From NCBI GenBank assembly GCA_903925515.1, contig CAIYFP010000098.1, positions 1 to 21,040 of the forward strand: a stretch of DNA of 21,040 nt, written 5' to 3'. Of the stretch, positions 9,318 through 17,014 are shown piece by piece. Below the pieces are notes generated by a model. That model did no database searches. It had not been told where the DNA came from and saw nothing but the letters and a program-made list of their open reading frames with translations. The position numbers and the translations under genes are program-made. This stretch comes from an uncultured Verrucomicrobiota bacterium. Lineage in GTDB: Bacteria > Verrucomicrobiota > Verrucomicrobiia > Limisphaerales > UBA9464. Within the stretch, counting starts at the first letter, position 1. Each line of letters begins with the position of its first letter.

Positions 9318-9353
9318 GGCAAGGAATGGTGTGCGCGCGCGCCTTTCCTTGCC
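9318..9353 (+). terminator. Hairpin downstream of the protease gene, likely terminator
   Basis: A perfect 9-bp stem (9318-9326 GGCAAGGAA with 9345-9353 TTCCTTGCC) encloses a GC-alternating 18-base loop that can pair further. It begins 32 bases after the protease stop. No T-run follows, so rho-independent function is plausible but not typical. Confidence 0.4.
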
Positions 9354-9366
9354 GACGCTACGTGCG

Positions 9367-9642
9367 ATGAAAAAGAAAACATCCGCCTCGGGCATGCCTC
9401 CTCTGGTCGTCGTGCCGCCCCCACCCACAACCGAATTGCCAGGTGCCGTCGCCTTGGTTGATCAACAAGCCCGCAACCTCGCGCCCCTGACGGAACACGA
9501 GCATCCCAACGCCCGCGGCACCCGCCTCAAGGCCGACCGAACCGAGGTCCGGCACGAGGTCCATCGGGTCGCCGCACCCCGCGAGTCCCTCCGACCCGCC
9601 GAACGAGCAAGCCAGCCCCGAAGTCACAAGCCGAAGCGCTAG
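9367..9642 (+). CDS. Possible small hypothetical protein (91 residues)
   Basis: The frame starts MKKKTSASGMPPLVVVPPPP and ends in a basic tail (RSHKPKR). Codon third positions are mostly G or C, as in the neighbours, but no family is recognised, no ribosome binding site is seen and no hydrophobic segment exists. It fills the only open stretch between the protease and holA. It could be a real small basic protein or simply chance open frame in high-GC DNA. No function is assigned. Confidence 0.25.
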   Translation: MKKKTSASGMPPLVVVPPPPTTELPGAVALVDQQARNLAPLTEHEHPNARGTRLKADRTEVRHEVHRVAAPRESLRPAERASQPRSHKPKR

Positions 9643-9655
9643 GCCCGCAACAGGG

Positions 9656-9677
9656 CGGCCCCCGCACATGGGGGCCG
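9656..9677 (-). terminator. Hairpin downstream of holA, likely terminator
   Basis: An 8-bp perfect stem CGGCCCCC/GGGGGCCG (9656-9663 with 9670-9677) with a 6-base loop lies 12 bases beyond the holA stop codon at 9689. It reuses the GGGGGCCG stem sequence found in the terminator after the Hsp70 gene. No T-run follows on the minus strand, so efficiency is uncertain. Confidence 0.45.
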
Positions 9678-9688
9678 GCCCGGTTCCC

Positions 9689-10906
9689 TCAACCCCGGCT
9701 CGTCACCCCTCCACCCCGGCCCGGCGCTCGCCCGATGATCTGCACCAGCAACTCCTGCAAGATGCGCGCCTCGTCCGCATCCGACCCCACAAGCCTGCGG
9801 TTCGCCTCCAACAACAACTCCATCGCCCGCACCAGTTCGGGCAGCTCATAGTTCCGGCACTGCTGCACAGCCCGATAGAATGGATAGGGCGACGCAAGGG
9901 GGTTGTACTGGCGGTCCGAAGGCAGAACGTCCGGCGGCAGGCGCTTCAACTGGTCGCTGAATGCCCCGTACGTGGCGGCCGGCTTGATCAATCCCGCCTG
10001 CATCAGCTCCCGAGCGATCACCATCGAGCGCACCTTGCTGATCATCCCGTACAACAACCCCACCTCGCTCTTCCGCTTGTCGATCCGCGCCCGGATCTCC
10101 CACAGCTCCTCGTCCAACATCCGCAGCGCCCGCGCCAGGTTCCGCTCCCCCAGCATCTCCCCAAGCCCAAACGCCTGGGCCTGCTTCTGCCGCGAGACGA
10201 TCGCCTCCACGTCCCCGGCCGTCACGCGGTCCCGCCCGTGGCAGTACGCCATGAGCTTTTCCACCTCGTTCGACAAGGCCCGCAGGTTGGGACCCACCCG
10301 CTGCGCCAACTCCTCCGCGACCTCGTAGTCCACCGCCTTTCCGGACGCCTGCAAGAGGCGCGTCGCCTCCGCCGTCACCTTGGCCGCCCATTCCTTGTCG
10401 TCCGCCGACAGCCCCGCGAACCACTCCACGACCCCGCGCTGCTCGAATAACTTGAACAACACCCGGCGCTTGTCGGGCTTCAAGGCGCTCACCAGCAGCC
10501 TCACATCCCTCCAGTCAAAGGCCTTCAGCTCCGCCGCCCATTCCCCCAACGCTCCAGTCACCGCCTCCGAACCCGACGCACGGTCCCCGCGCTCGTCGGC
10601 CATGAACGTGCAATCCTTCAGCCACACCAGCTTCGGTCCCCCGAAGAACGGCAACGTCTGGATCGCCTCCCTCACCCGCCCGACGATCGCGAGCGCCTCG
10701 CCCACCGTCCCGGCCGTCCCTTCGATCACCTCATGGTCCATGCCCCCCGCCGCACGGCACCATGCCTCCCACGTCGCCCGCGCTCGCTGCTGAATCGCAA
10801 GGTCGTCGTCCCCCCCCACCAACATCAGCGGCGTGGTCTCGACCGTCTGCCCGGTCGCCGCGCCCTCGCCCTCCCCGGCCTTGCCAACGCGTCGCGCCAT
10901 GGTCAC
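9689..10906 (-). CDS. holA: DNA polymerase III subunit delta
   Basis: HolA is the clamp-loader subunit that binds and opens the beta sliding clamp during replication. Features that fit the family are an N-terminal region with LMLVGGDDDLAIQQRA, the TLPFFGGPKLVWLKDCTF segment (usual form PFFxxxRLVxLxD), LLVSALKPDKRRVLFK, the VGPNLRALSNEVEKLMAYC helix with VTAGDVEAIVS, and a C-terminal helical collar (AMELLLEANRRLVGS). The protein is 405 residues, longer than the common ~340, mainly through N- and C-terminal extensions. The GTG at 10906 overlaps the TGA of the upstream nuclease gene (GTGA), indicating translational coupling; the ATG at 10900 (403 residues) is an equally possible start. Delta subunits diverge strongly, so this identification rests on overall pattern and size. 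Confidence 0.85.
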   Translation of the reverse strand: MTMARRVGKAGEGEGAATGQTVETTPLMLVGGDDDLAIQQRARATWEAWCRAAGGMDHEVIEGTAGTVGEALAIVGRVREAIQTLPFFGGPKLVWLKDCTFMADERGDRASGSEAVTGALGEWAAELKAFDWRDVRLLVSALKPDKRRVLFKLFEQRGVVEWFAGLSADDKEWAAKVTAEATRLLQASGKAVDYEVAEELAQRVGPNLRALSNEVEKLMAYCHGRDRVTAGDVEAIVSRQKQAQAFGLGEMLGERNLARALRMLDEELWEIRARIDKRKSEVGLLYGMISKVRSMVIARELMQAGLIKPAATYGAFSDQLKRLPPDVLPSDRQYNPLASPYPFYRAVQQCRNYELPELVRAMELLLEANRRLVGSDADEARILQELLVQIIGRAPGRGGGVTSRG

Positions 10907-11472
10907 TTCGGGTTCGATGGCCCCCCACGCTCGCCCTCCCCGGCCTCGCCTTCATCCTCGTCGTCGCCAGCCGGCCTGTCCTTGCCTGCCTCTCCTTCCT
11001 CCTCCCCTTCCGCTCCGCCACCATCTTGCTCCGCCCGCATCTGGTGAATCTCGGCCAGCAAGCCCGACATGTCCGCCACCGCGTGGAACAACGCGCGGGC
11101 GACGTACATCGGACGCCGACCCGCCGAGGCCAGCGCAAGGCAATCCGACGGCCGCGCATCAATCTCCACCAGCTTCGTCCCAAGCTGGTTCTCCTGCTTC
11201 AGGATGATGCGAGCAAGGTAGGTCCCTTCCCGCACCGACGTGATGACCACCCGCTCCACCGTGATGCCAAAGCCCTTGAACACCAGTCCCATCAAGTCGT
11301 GCGTCAGCGGCCTCTCCTTGGGAACCCCTCGCCTTGCCGCGTCGATGACCGCCCCCATCGCCGCGTCCATCTGGATCACGAACACCTTCTCGTCGTTCCC
11401 GATAAAAACGGCCGCCCCCTCGCTCGCGGGAAGGATTTCTCGTATTTCAACCGGCACGACCTCGTTGTTCAT
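10903..11472 (-). CDS. Bifunctional nuclease family protein (DUF151)
   Basis: The first ~135 residues form a BFN/DUF151 domain: VFIGNDEKVFVIQMD, RPLTHDL (54-60), VERVVITSVREGTYLARIIL, and the family signature DARPSDCLALA (105-115) followed by RRPMYVARALF. Members related to plant bifunctional nucleases are reported to have DNase and RNase activity. In bacteria the role is mostly unknown, so only the family is certain. The C-terminal ~38 residues are a low-complexity acidic Glu/Gly/Asp tail, probably disordered. The ATG at 11472 is preferred over the TTG at 11481 because the conserved domain starts just after it. The gene overlaps holA by four bases and is probably co-transcribed with it. Confidence 0.88.
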   Translation of the reverse strand: MNNEVVPVEIREILPASEGAAVFIGNDEKVFVIQMDAAMGAVIDAARRGVPKERPLTHDLMGLVFKGFGITVERVVITSVREGTYLARIILKQENQLGTKLVEIDARPSDCLALASAGRRPMYVARALFHAVADMSGLLAEIHQMRAEQDGGGAEGEEEGEAGKDRPAGDDEDEGEAGEGERGGPSNPK

Positions 11473-11479
11473 GCCCGGC

Positions 11480-11509
11480 AAGGTTGGGTCCCGACCCCGG
11501 CCGTCGCAA
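11480..11509 (-). promoter_or_regulatory. Candidate promoter of the nuclease-holA unit
   Basis: On the minus strand TTGCGA (11509-11504) is followed after 18 bases by AACCTT (11485-11480), which ends 7 bases before the ATG at 11472. The -35 hexamer is identical to the one proposed for the Hsp70 gene, and the spacing to the start codon is the same. The -10 match is weak, so this is tentative. Confidence 0.22.
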
Positions 11510-11650
11510 GCTTGCCTTCGGCACCCTCCCCCCCACCGGCTGCCCGGGGAGGGCCTTGTCCCAAGGACGCCCCCTGCGCCGCCGACTCCCCTCCAACACG
11601 AGGCCCAGGCGGGGCGCCCTTCCCCGGCCCGTTGGCACCCGGCGGACGAG

Positions 11651-11667
11651 TCCCCGCCTCACGGGGA
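11651..11667. other. Small hairpin in the intergenic stretch 11473-11842
   Basis: A 6-bp perfect stem TCCCCG/CGGGGA with a 5-base loop lies between the nuclease gene and the repeat element. It could help terminate transcripts coming from the porin gene on the minus strand, but there is no T-run. The remaining bases between 11510 and 11700 show nothing I can name. Confidence 0.25.
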
Positions 11668-11702
11668 GCCCGCACCGCGACCGGCCAAAAGGCCCGTTCA
11701 GC

Positions 11703-11846
11703 CTCGTGTCATGTGTCACGATGGCCTGGTGTTTCGCCGCGAGGGATTTTCGTGTCCAACCGCTTGGGATGGGCTCCGTCTTCACGCCTCTCCCGGGGCT
11801 TTCTCGGAGCATCCCAACACCCGCGACTGGTGAGACACGACCCTAG
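11703..11846. repeat. 144-bp element with imperfect terminal inverted repeats (repeat copy A)
   Basis: The left end (11703-11719) and the inverted right end (11830-11846) are related 17-base motifs, consensus CTAGTGTCGTGTCTCAC, so the unit resembles a miniature inverted-repeat element. It contains a 35-base core (11726-11760) identical to 20912-20946. It also carries a bulged hairpin in which 11764-11778 pairs with 11805-11817 (13 bp, two-base bulge). No convincing protein is encoded. Its right end includes the TAG stop codon of the porin gene. Whether it is mobile is unknown. Confidence 0.6.
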
Positions 11847-13222
11847 AACCCCACCATCACCTCCATGTATGCGTGGTTCACGTCACCCTCCAGCGTGGAG
11901 TTGGGTGCCCGCCGCAGGAAGTCCCCTGCAAACAAGCGCGCCCACCCTCCCTCTACCCGAACGTTCCGTGGAAGCGCATCCCAACGAACCCGCAACTCGA
12001 GCTGCTCACCCACCTCCGTCCCCGACAGCCCCCGCGGATCCCGTACGTTCCCCGGCGTCCACGCATCCCTGGCCTCCGCCAACCATACCCAGCGCCATCC
12101 CAACCCAGCCTCCCAGCCCCTCGCGGGCTTGATCGACCCAAACACCTCCGGGGACCGCAGGTTGGCCCTAGCCACTGCCCCGTAAATCCCCGTTGGCCCA
12201 AACTCGAACCGCCGCGCCCCGTACAAGGTGTCAAAACGCCCGTTCTTGCCGTCCCCCGGGTCGCCGTCCCCGCTTGCCTCGTCAAACCGCACGCCCACCC
12301 TCGGCTTCCCCGCCGTGCCCCATGACCACCCCGCTCCTGCGTGCACCAAGTACGCAAAGTGCCCAAGGTCCACTCCCGCCCGCCCAACTCCTTCCCTCGA
12401 CGTCCCAAATTGGACCGCCGCCTCCACCTCCATGTCCCATGAGTCTTCCGACGGCTTCCGGTACAACCGCAGGCCCGGCGTATGCAAACGCCTCCGTCGC
12501 GTGTCCGGGGCAGACTCCTCCTGCAGACGGAGCCAGTAGGCTTCCAGCCTCAGCCCGGTGACACGCATCGGAACCTCCGTGTAAATCCCCTGCAATTGAA
12601 GGTCCCATGACTGCGTGTTCCATCCCGGCTCGTTGTCCAGCAACCGCTCCGCGTCGCCCGGCAAACGCTTCACCGGCAACATCCAGATGCCCCGCACGAA
12701 CCCGCCCCCGTCCCCCTCCCATAGCCAATCCAACCCAAGGAACGAATTGATCGTGTTTCGATAGGCATTCCTCGCAACCAGTCTTCGGTTTCCGAGGTCC
12801 AGCGTTTCCCTCCCCACCCGCACCGTGCTCGTGCCTCCCGGCACCAACCGCCCGGCATCCCATCTCGCGTGCGCCTGCAAAAGCTCGAGCGTGTCCACCA
12901 TCGTCGTGTCCACGGGAGAACCCTCGTCCGACAAGTATTGCCGCGAGTCCATCCCTTCCAACACCAAGCCCACGGCCTCCAACCGGGCGTCCGCCACCAA
13001 GGAAGTCCTCAACGCAAGCGCTTGGTCCCCCCCCAACCGACCGGACCTAAATTGCCTGTCCAACCATTCATAGCGGGTCCGCTGTTCGCCCCTCACGTCC
13101 AGCCAGTCCGGAAACCACCCGGTATCGTTTAGAAGCGATGTCCCAACAGCTCCTCCCATGGCTGCCACGCAGGCACCCATGCCCAATGCCCGAATCGCCG
13201 CCCTTGCCCCCTTCGCTCGCAT
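11843..13222 (-). CDS. Alginate-export-family outer membrane porin
   Basis: The 459-residue protein has an N-terminal signal peptide (MRAKGARAAIRALGMGACVA). It then shows alternating amphipathic strands rich in aromatic, Arg and Gly residues, as in the alginate_exp (AlgE-like) beta-barrels. Family-like features are EQRTRYEWLDRQF and RTSLVADARLEAVGLVLEGMD near the N-terminus, VRVGRETLDLGNRRLVARN mid-chain, and a C-terminal Phe (YMEVMVGF), the usual signal for barrel assembly. Members of this family transport diverse solutes, so alginate export itself is not implied, and no alginate synthesis gene is nearby. The ATG at 13222 is chosen because GAGG lies five bases upstream; an open frame extends further up but into transposase sequence. 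The gene sits between a repeat element (3') and an insertion-sequence remnant (5'). Confidence 0.82.
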   Translation of the reverse strand: MRAKGARAAIRALGMGACVAAMGGAVGTSLLNDTGWFPDWLDVRGEQRTRYEWLDRQFRSGRLGGDQALALRTSLVADARLEAVGLVLEGMDSRQYLSDEGSPVDTTMVDTLELLQAHARWDAGRLVPGGTSTVRVGRETLDLGNRRLVARNAYRNTINSFLGLDWLWEGDGGGFVRGIWMLPVKRLPGDAERLLDNEPGWNTQSWDLQLQGIYTEVPMRVTGLRLEAYWLRLQEESAPDTRRRRLHTPGLRLYRKPSEDSWDMEVEAAVQFGTSREGVGRAGVDLGHFAYLVHAGAGWSWGTAGKPRVGVRFDEASGDGDPGDGKNGRFDTLYGARRFEFGPTGIYGAVARANLRSPEVFGSIKPARGWEAGLGWRWVWLAEARDAWTPGNVRDPRGLSGTEVGEQLELRVRWDALPRNVRVEGGWARLFAGDFLRRAPNSTLEGDVNHAYMEVMVGF

Positions 13223-13229
13223 GTCCGCC

Positions 13230-14030
13230 TCAACAGGACAGGGCATGGCGGGAGGCGAGGGGGTCGGGCAGGTCGAGCTCAAGGCGCGACGCCACGAGGT
13301 CCATCATCGCCGTGAAGGGCCGGACGATGCGGAAACCACGCGATTCCGGCTTCACCGTCCGGATGATTCCGTTCGCCGCCTCGGCCTCCCCGGTGTTCAC
13401 CCGTGTCCTCAGGTTCGACCCGATTCCATCCCAGTGCCTGTTGTCTGTCCACGACATCCGCAGCCGCTTCAGGATCCGCGATCGCGACACCCATCCGCAC
13501 CAGCCCTCCAGCTCCCTCTCGGACACCGTCGCGTCCGTCGCCTTCATCGGTTCCCCCAACACTCCCAGATGGCTGAACGCCTTCCCCGCTTGCGGCTTCC
13601 CGCGGCATGCCCGGCGCCGTGTCTCCCGATCCGCCTCCGGCGGCTTGTCGTAACACTTCAGCCGTGCCCGCCGCGCCTTCTTCAGCCCCGCCGGAAACAC
13701 CCGCCGCTCGCGTCGCCGCAGGGGGGCGGCGAATGGCCCGAGGATCATGCTGTCGCGCCCCTCCGCGGATTCCTGCCGATGACGCGGGCCGCCCCGGCAA
13801 GGGTCCTGCCGCTCTGGGCAAGAACCCGCAGGACCGACTCCATGGGCGGGGTGAACCCGCCATGCGGGCGGGAGCGCGGCACGACGACCGGGTGCACCTT
13901 GGCCCCGGGACCTCCATCGACGCGGGGGGCATGAGCCTTCACATGGCCCTCGAACTGGAAGAAGTTGGGGTGCCGGCCATGCCGGGTGCGACGGCGAACA
14001 CGTTGCTCTGTTCCATGGCCGCAAGGATGC
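13230..14030 (-). pseudogene. ISL3-family transposase remnant with internal deletion
   Basis: Two pieces of one ISL3-type transposase lie in different frames. The N-terminal piece (about 14015 down to 13745) shows the DNA-binding region: HPNFFQFEGHVKAHAPRV, VVVPRSRPHGGFTP and AGAARVIGR. The C-terminal piece (about 13748 to 13230) shows ELEGWCGWVSRSRILKRLR, NTGEAEAANGIIRTVK, SRGFRIVRPF and VASRLELDLPDP. The stretch that should hold the first catalytic Asp residues is missing; the pieces together give about 250 residues where the family has about 400. A frame change occurs at 13745-13748. The first residues, with the zinc-finger Cys pairs, are also mostly absent. It cannot make an active transposase. 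Ends of the original element were not identified. Confidence 0.8.
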
Positions 14031-14043
14031 CGGTCGGGTCCCA

Positions 14044-15717
14044 TCACCAGCCCGGCACCATCCCCCTGACCACGTAGGCCTGCGCCATCACGAGGCCACC
14101 CATCAACAGCGCCAGGGCAAGGCTGTGCCAGAACACCGCCCTCAGCACCGAGCCAGCGTCCGGGCTCCCCGGATGCCCGCCCGTCGCCGCGCTCGCCACC
14201 ACAAGGCTCTGAGCGTCGATCATCTTCCCCATCACCCCGCCCGAGCTGTTCGACGCCGCCATGAGCACCGGCGACAACCCCAGTTGACCCGCCGTCACCT
14301 GCTGCAAGTTCCCGAACAACACGTTCGACGACGTGTCGCTCCCCGTCAGCGCCACGCCCAGCCAGCCAATCAACGGCGAGAAGAACGGGAACAGGAACCC
14401 TGTCCCGGCCATCGCCAACCCCATCGTCGTGTCGGTGCCGCTGTACCGCGTCACGAATCCCAAGGCCAACATCAGCCCGATCGTCACCAGCGACTCCCGC
14501 AACCGCCCCAGCGTCCCCAGGTACAGCCGCGCCATCCCCGCCGCCCCCACCCCCAGTGCGGCACCCGCCCCAATCCCCGCCAACAGCAAGGCCGTGCCCG
14601 TCGCCGACAACGCGTTGAACACGAACACCGCCTTCTCGGGCTCCGCCACCTTGACCACCGGCGGCATCCGCACCACCGCCCGATGCAACCCCGCGATCTC
14701 CCACTCCGGCGCCCACCACCCGTTCAACCGTGCCTTCACGACGGGCAATCCCCACACGAACACCGCCGCCGTCAACGCCAGCCATGGCACCCACGCCTTC
14801 CATGCCGGCCCGGTCGCGGCACCCCCTCCGTCCGTCGCATTCGCATCGGCGTTCCCCGTTCCGTCCTGCCGATCGTCTTGCTTTCCACCCGCCGATTCCA
14901 CGTCCGCCGGCTTCCAAACCTTCATGAACAACACCAGCGCCCCCATCGATCCCGCCGCGCCCACGATGTCCACCAGCCACGGCCCGTGAAAGTTGCTCAC
15001 GACGAATTGCAGCACGGCGAAGCTCCCGCCCGTCACAAGGCATGCGGGCCATGCACCCTTCAACCCACGCCAGCCGGATTGCACCGCCACCAACCAAAAC
15101 GGCACCAGCAACGAAAACCATGGCAACTGCCGCCCCACCATCGCGCTCAATGCCTGCACATCCATGTCCGTCACCCGAGCCAACGTCAGCAACGGCGTCC
15201 CCAATGCCCCGTAGGCCACCGGCGCCGTGTTCCCAATCAACGCCAGCTTCGCCGCCTCCATCGGGCGAAACCCCAGGCCCATCAACAAGGCCCCCGTGAT
15301 CGCCACCGGCGCCCCAAACCCCGCCGCGCCCTCGACGAACGCCCCGAACCCAAAGGCAATCAGCAACGCCTGGATCCGGCGATCGCCCGAGACGCCCGCC
15401 ACCTGCCGCTGCAAGACCCCAAACTGGCCCGTCGCCACCGAAAGGTCGTACACGAACATCGCATTCAGGATGATCCATCCGATCGGGAACAACCCGAACA
15501 ACGCCCCGTTCAACGCCGCCAGCCCCGCCAGCTTCGCCGGCATCCCGTACACCCACACGGACGTCGCCAACGCCACCAACAATCCCGCCAGCGCCGCAAG
15601 GTGCGCCCGAACGTTCAGCCATGCCAGCAGCCCCAGCAACGTCACCACCGGCAACGCAGCCACCGCGGCCGATCCCAGCATCCCGCCCATCGGGTCGTAG
15701 TTCTGCGGCCAGTTCAT
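14044..15717 (-). CDS. lctP: L-lactate/glycolate permease (LctP family)
   Basis: This is a 557-residue inner-membrane transporter of the LctP/LldP/GlcA family, a normal length, with about 12-14 hydrophobic segments. Family signatures are GFGAFVEGAAGFGAPVAI (123-140), IGNTAPVAYGALGTPLLTLA (161-180), FVTRYSGTDTTMGLAMAG, GVALTGSDTSSNVLFGNLQ and SSGGVMGKMIDAQSLVVASA. A hydrophilic loop at about 270-306, rich in Gly, Asp and Asn, is probably soluble linker. The ATG at 15717 overlaps the glcF stop (ATGA), and GGAGGGAAG lies upstream, so it is translated as the last gene of the glycolate operon. Because it follows glcDEF, glycolate is the likelier substrate; E. coli GlcA and LldP both carry glycolate and lactate. 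Directly downstream is the transposase remnant. Confidence 0.93.
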   Translation of the reverse strand: MNWPQNYDPMGGMLGSAAVAALPVVTLLGLLAWLNVRAHLAALAGLLVALATSVWVYGMPAKLAGLAALNGALFGLFPIGWIILNAMFVYDLSVATGQFGVLQRQVAGVSGDRRIQALLIAFGFGAFVEGAAGFGAPVAITGALLMGLGFRPMEAAKLALIGNTAPVAYGALGTPLLTLARVTDMDVQALSAMVGRQLPWFSLLVPFWLVAVQSGWRGLKGAWPACLVTGGSFAVLQFVVSNFHGPWLVDIVGAAGSMGALVLFMKVWKPADVESAGGKQDDRQDGTGNADANATDGGGAATGPAWKAWVPWLALTAAVFVWGLPVVKARLNGWWAPEWEIAGLHRAVVRMPPVVKVAEPEKAVFVFNALSATGTALLLAGIGAGAALGVGAAGMARLYLGTLGRLRESLVTIGLMLALGFVTRYSGTDTTMGLAMAGTGFLFPFFSPLIGWLGVALTGSDTSSNVLFGNLQQVTAGQLGLSPVLMAASNSSGGVMGKMIDAQSLVVASAATGGHPGSPDAGSVLRAVFWHSLALALLMGGLVMAQAYVVRGMVPGW

Positions 15718-17002
15718 GACTGCTTCCCTCCGTCCGCATGGCCACCCCTCGGCACCCGGCCCTCGTACGCGTCCCTCAGGACCTGCATCGTGTGCCAGAC
15801 CCCAAGCCCGCCCCCATGCAACCGCAACTGCGTCAGGCACCCGATGTTTCCCGAGGCCACCACCCCGGCGCCCGTCCGCCGTATCCACTCCACCTTCTGC
15901 CGGCCCAACGACGCCGCGACCTCCGGTTGCTCCACGTTGTACGTCCCCGCGCTCCCGCAGCACAGGTGCGCGTCGGCAACCTCCAGCAACTCCAGCCCCG
16001 GGATCCCGCCCAGCAATGCCCTGGGCTCCGACCTCACCCCCTGCGCGTTCGCGAGGTGACACGCGTCATGGTAGGCCACCCGAACCGTCTCCTTCCAACC
16101 CCTCGGCTTCTCCCCAAGGCCCAGCCGCGCAAGGAACACGCTCACGTCCATGGCGCGGCTCGCCAGCTCCGACGCCCGGGCCGCCTCCGGCGTGCCCGCA
16201 AGGATCAAGGGATACTCATGGACGGCGGAACCGCACCCTGCCGCGTTCGTGATGACCGCATCCACGTCGTCCGGGAACGCAGCAAGGTTGCGCCTCGCGA
16301 ACGACATCGCCGCCCGATGGTCCCCCGTATGCCATGCCAGTGCCCCGCAGCATCCTTGGCCCCGGGGCACGCAAACCTCCACGCCGTTGCGCGACAACAC
16401 GTCGATCGTCGCGACGTGGATGTCAGGATCGAGCACCTGCTGCGCGCAGCCCGCCACCAACGCGACCCTCGCCCTCCGCACGCCAAGCGCCCGGGTCGTC
16501 TCCGGCAAGCGCACGGCGGCGGGCAGCGCGTCCGGGATCAGTTCCACCATCGAGCGCAACGCGGCAGGCATCACCGGGGCCATCCACTTCCCCAGCATCC
16601 CAAGCCGCGCCGCCCACCGGAACCGCCCCGGGTAAGGCAGGGTCCAGCCCATGAGGGCGCGCCGCAGCCGTTCCCATGCCCCGCGCCGCCCCAGCCGCTC
16701 CGACCATGCCCGGTAGGGGCTGATCAGGTCACGGTAGGGAACGCCGCTGGGGCATGCCGGCTCGCAAGCAAGGCAGCCAAGGCATCGGTCCACGTGCAGA
16801 CGCGCCGCATCGCATCCATCCGCCCCTCCAGCACCTCCTTCATCAGCACGATCCGGCCCCGCGGCGAGTCCATCTCCTGCCCCAGCTCCCGGTACGTGGG
16901 ACATGCCGCAAGGCAGAAGCCGCAGTGCACGCATGCCTCCACCGCCCGCGTCATCGCCGGCCCCATCGGCCCCGCCTTCCCGCTGTCGATCGAGTGCAAC
17001 AT
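15714..17002 (-). CDS. glcF: Glycolate oxidase iron-sulfur subunit, split by a frameshift
   Basis: GlcF carries electrons from the flavin subunits GlcD/GlcE through two 4Fe-4S clusters. The N-terminal part (17002 to about 16810) has the first cluster motif, Cys24, Cys27, Cys30 and Cys34 (CVHCGFCLAACPTYRELG), then MDSPRGRIVLMKEVLEG. The rest is one base out of frame: HVDRCLGCLACEPACPSGV (second cluster), VALVAGCAQQVLDPD, GCCGALAWHTGD, YHDACHLA and LCCGSAGTYNV, the two Cys-rich CCG domains. Joined, they give about 429 residues, the normal length. As written, the first frame runs to a stop at 16724, giving a 92-residue product without the CCG domains. The ATG at 17002 has AGGGGGG upstream, 12 bases after the glcE stop. 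The end overlaps lctP by four bases. Confidence 0.88.
16796..16817 (-). other. Frameshift site inside glcF
   Basis: Upstream of this point the conserved sequence (VLEGRMD) is in one frame; downstream (HVDRCLGC) it is in the frame reached by a -1 shift. Adding a single base here restores one open frame of 430 codons. The local sequence is the repetitive GATGGATGCGATGCGGCG. No classic slippery heptamer is seen, so programmed frameshifting is unlikely. Confidence 0.8.
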
Positions 17003-17014
17003 CCTCGCCCCCCT

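Noticed and set aside
11843..13222. An alginate synthesis or export cluster
   Set aside because: Only one alginate-export-family porin is present; no alg polymerase, epimerase or acetylase gene is nearby.
13223..13282. Upstream start for the porin at 13282
   Set aside because: The added 20 residues lie in transposase-remnant sequence and would put residues before a good signal peptide, while the ATG at 13222 has a GAGG site at proper distance.
15718..16062. Upstream extension of the LctP frame to 16062
   Set aside because: The extra residues are the shadow of glcF; the ATG at 15717 overlaps the glcF stop and begins the conserved permease sequence.
16796..16817. Programmed -1 frameshifting in glcF
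   Set aside because: No X-XXY-YYZ slippery heptamer and no known frameshifting in this family; mutation or sequencing error is simpler.
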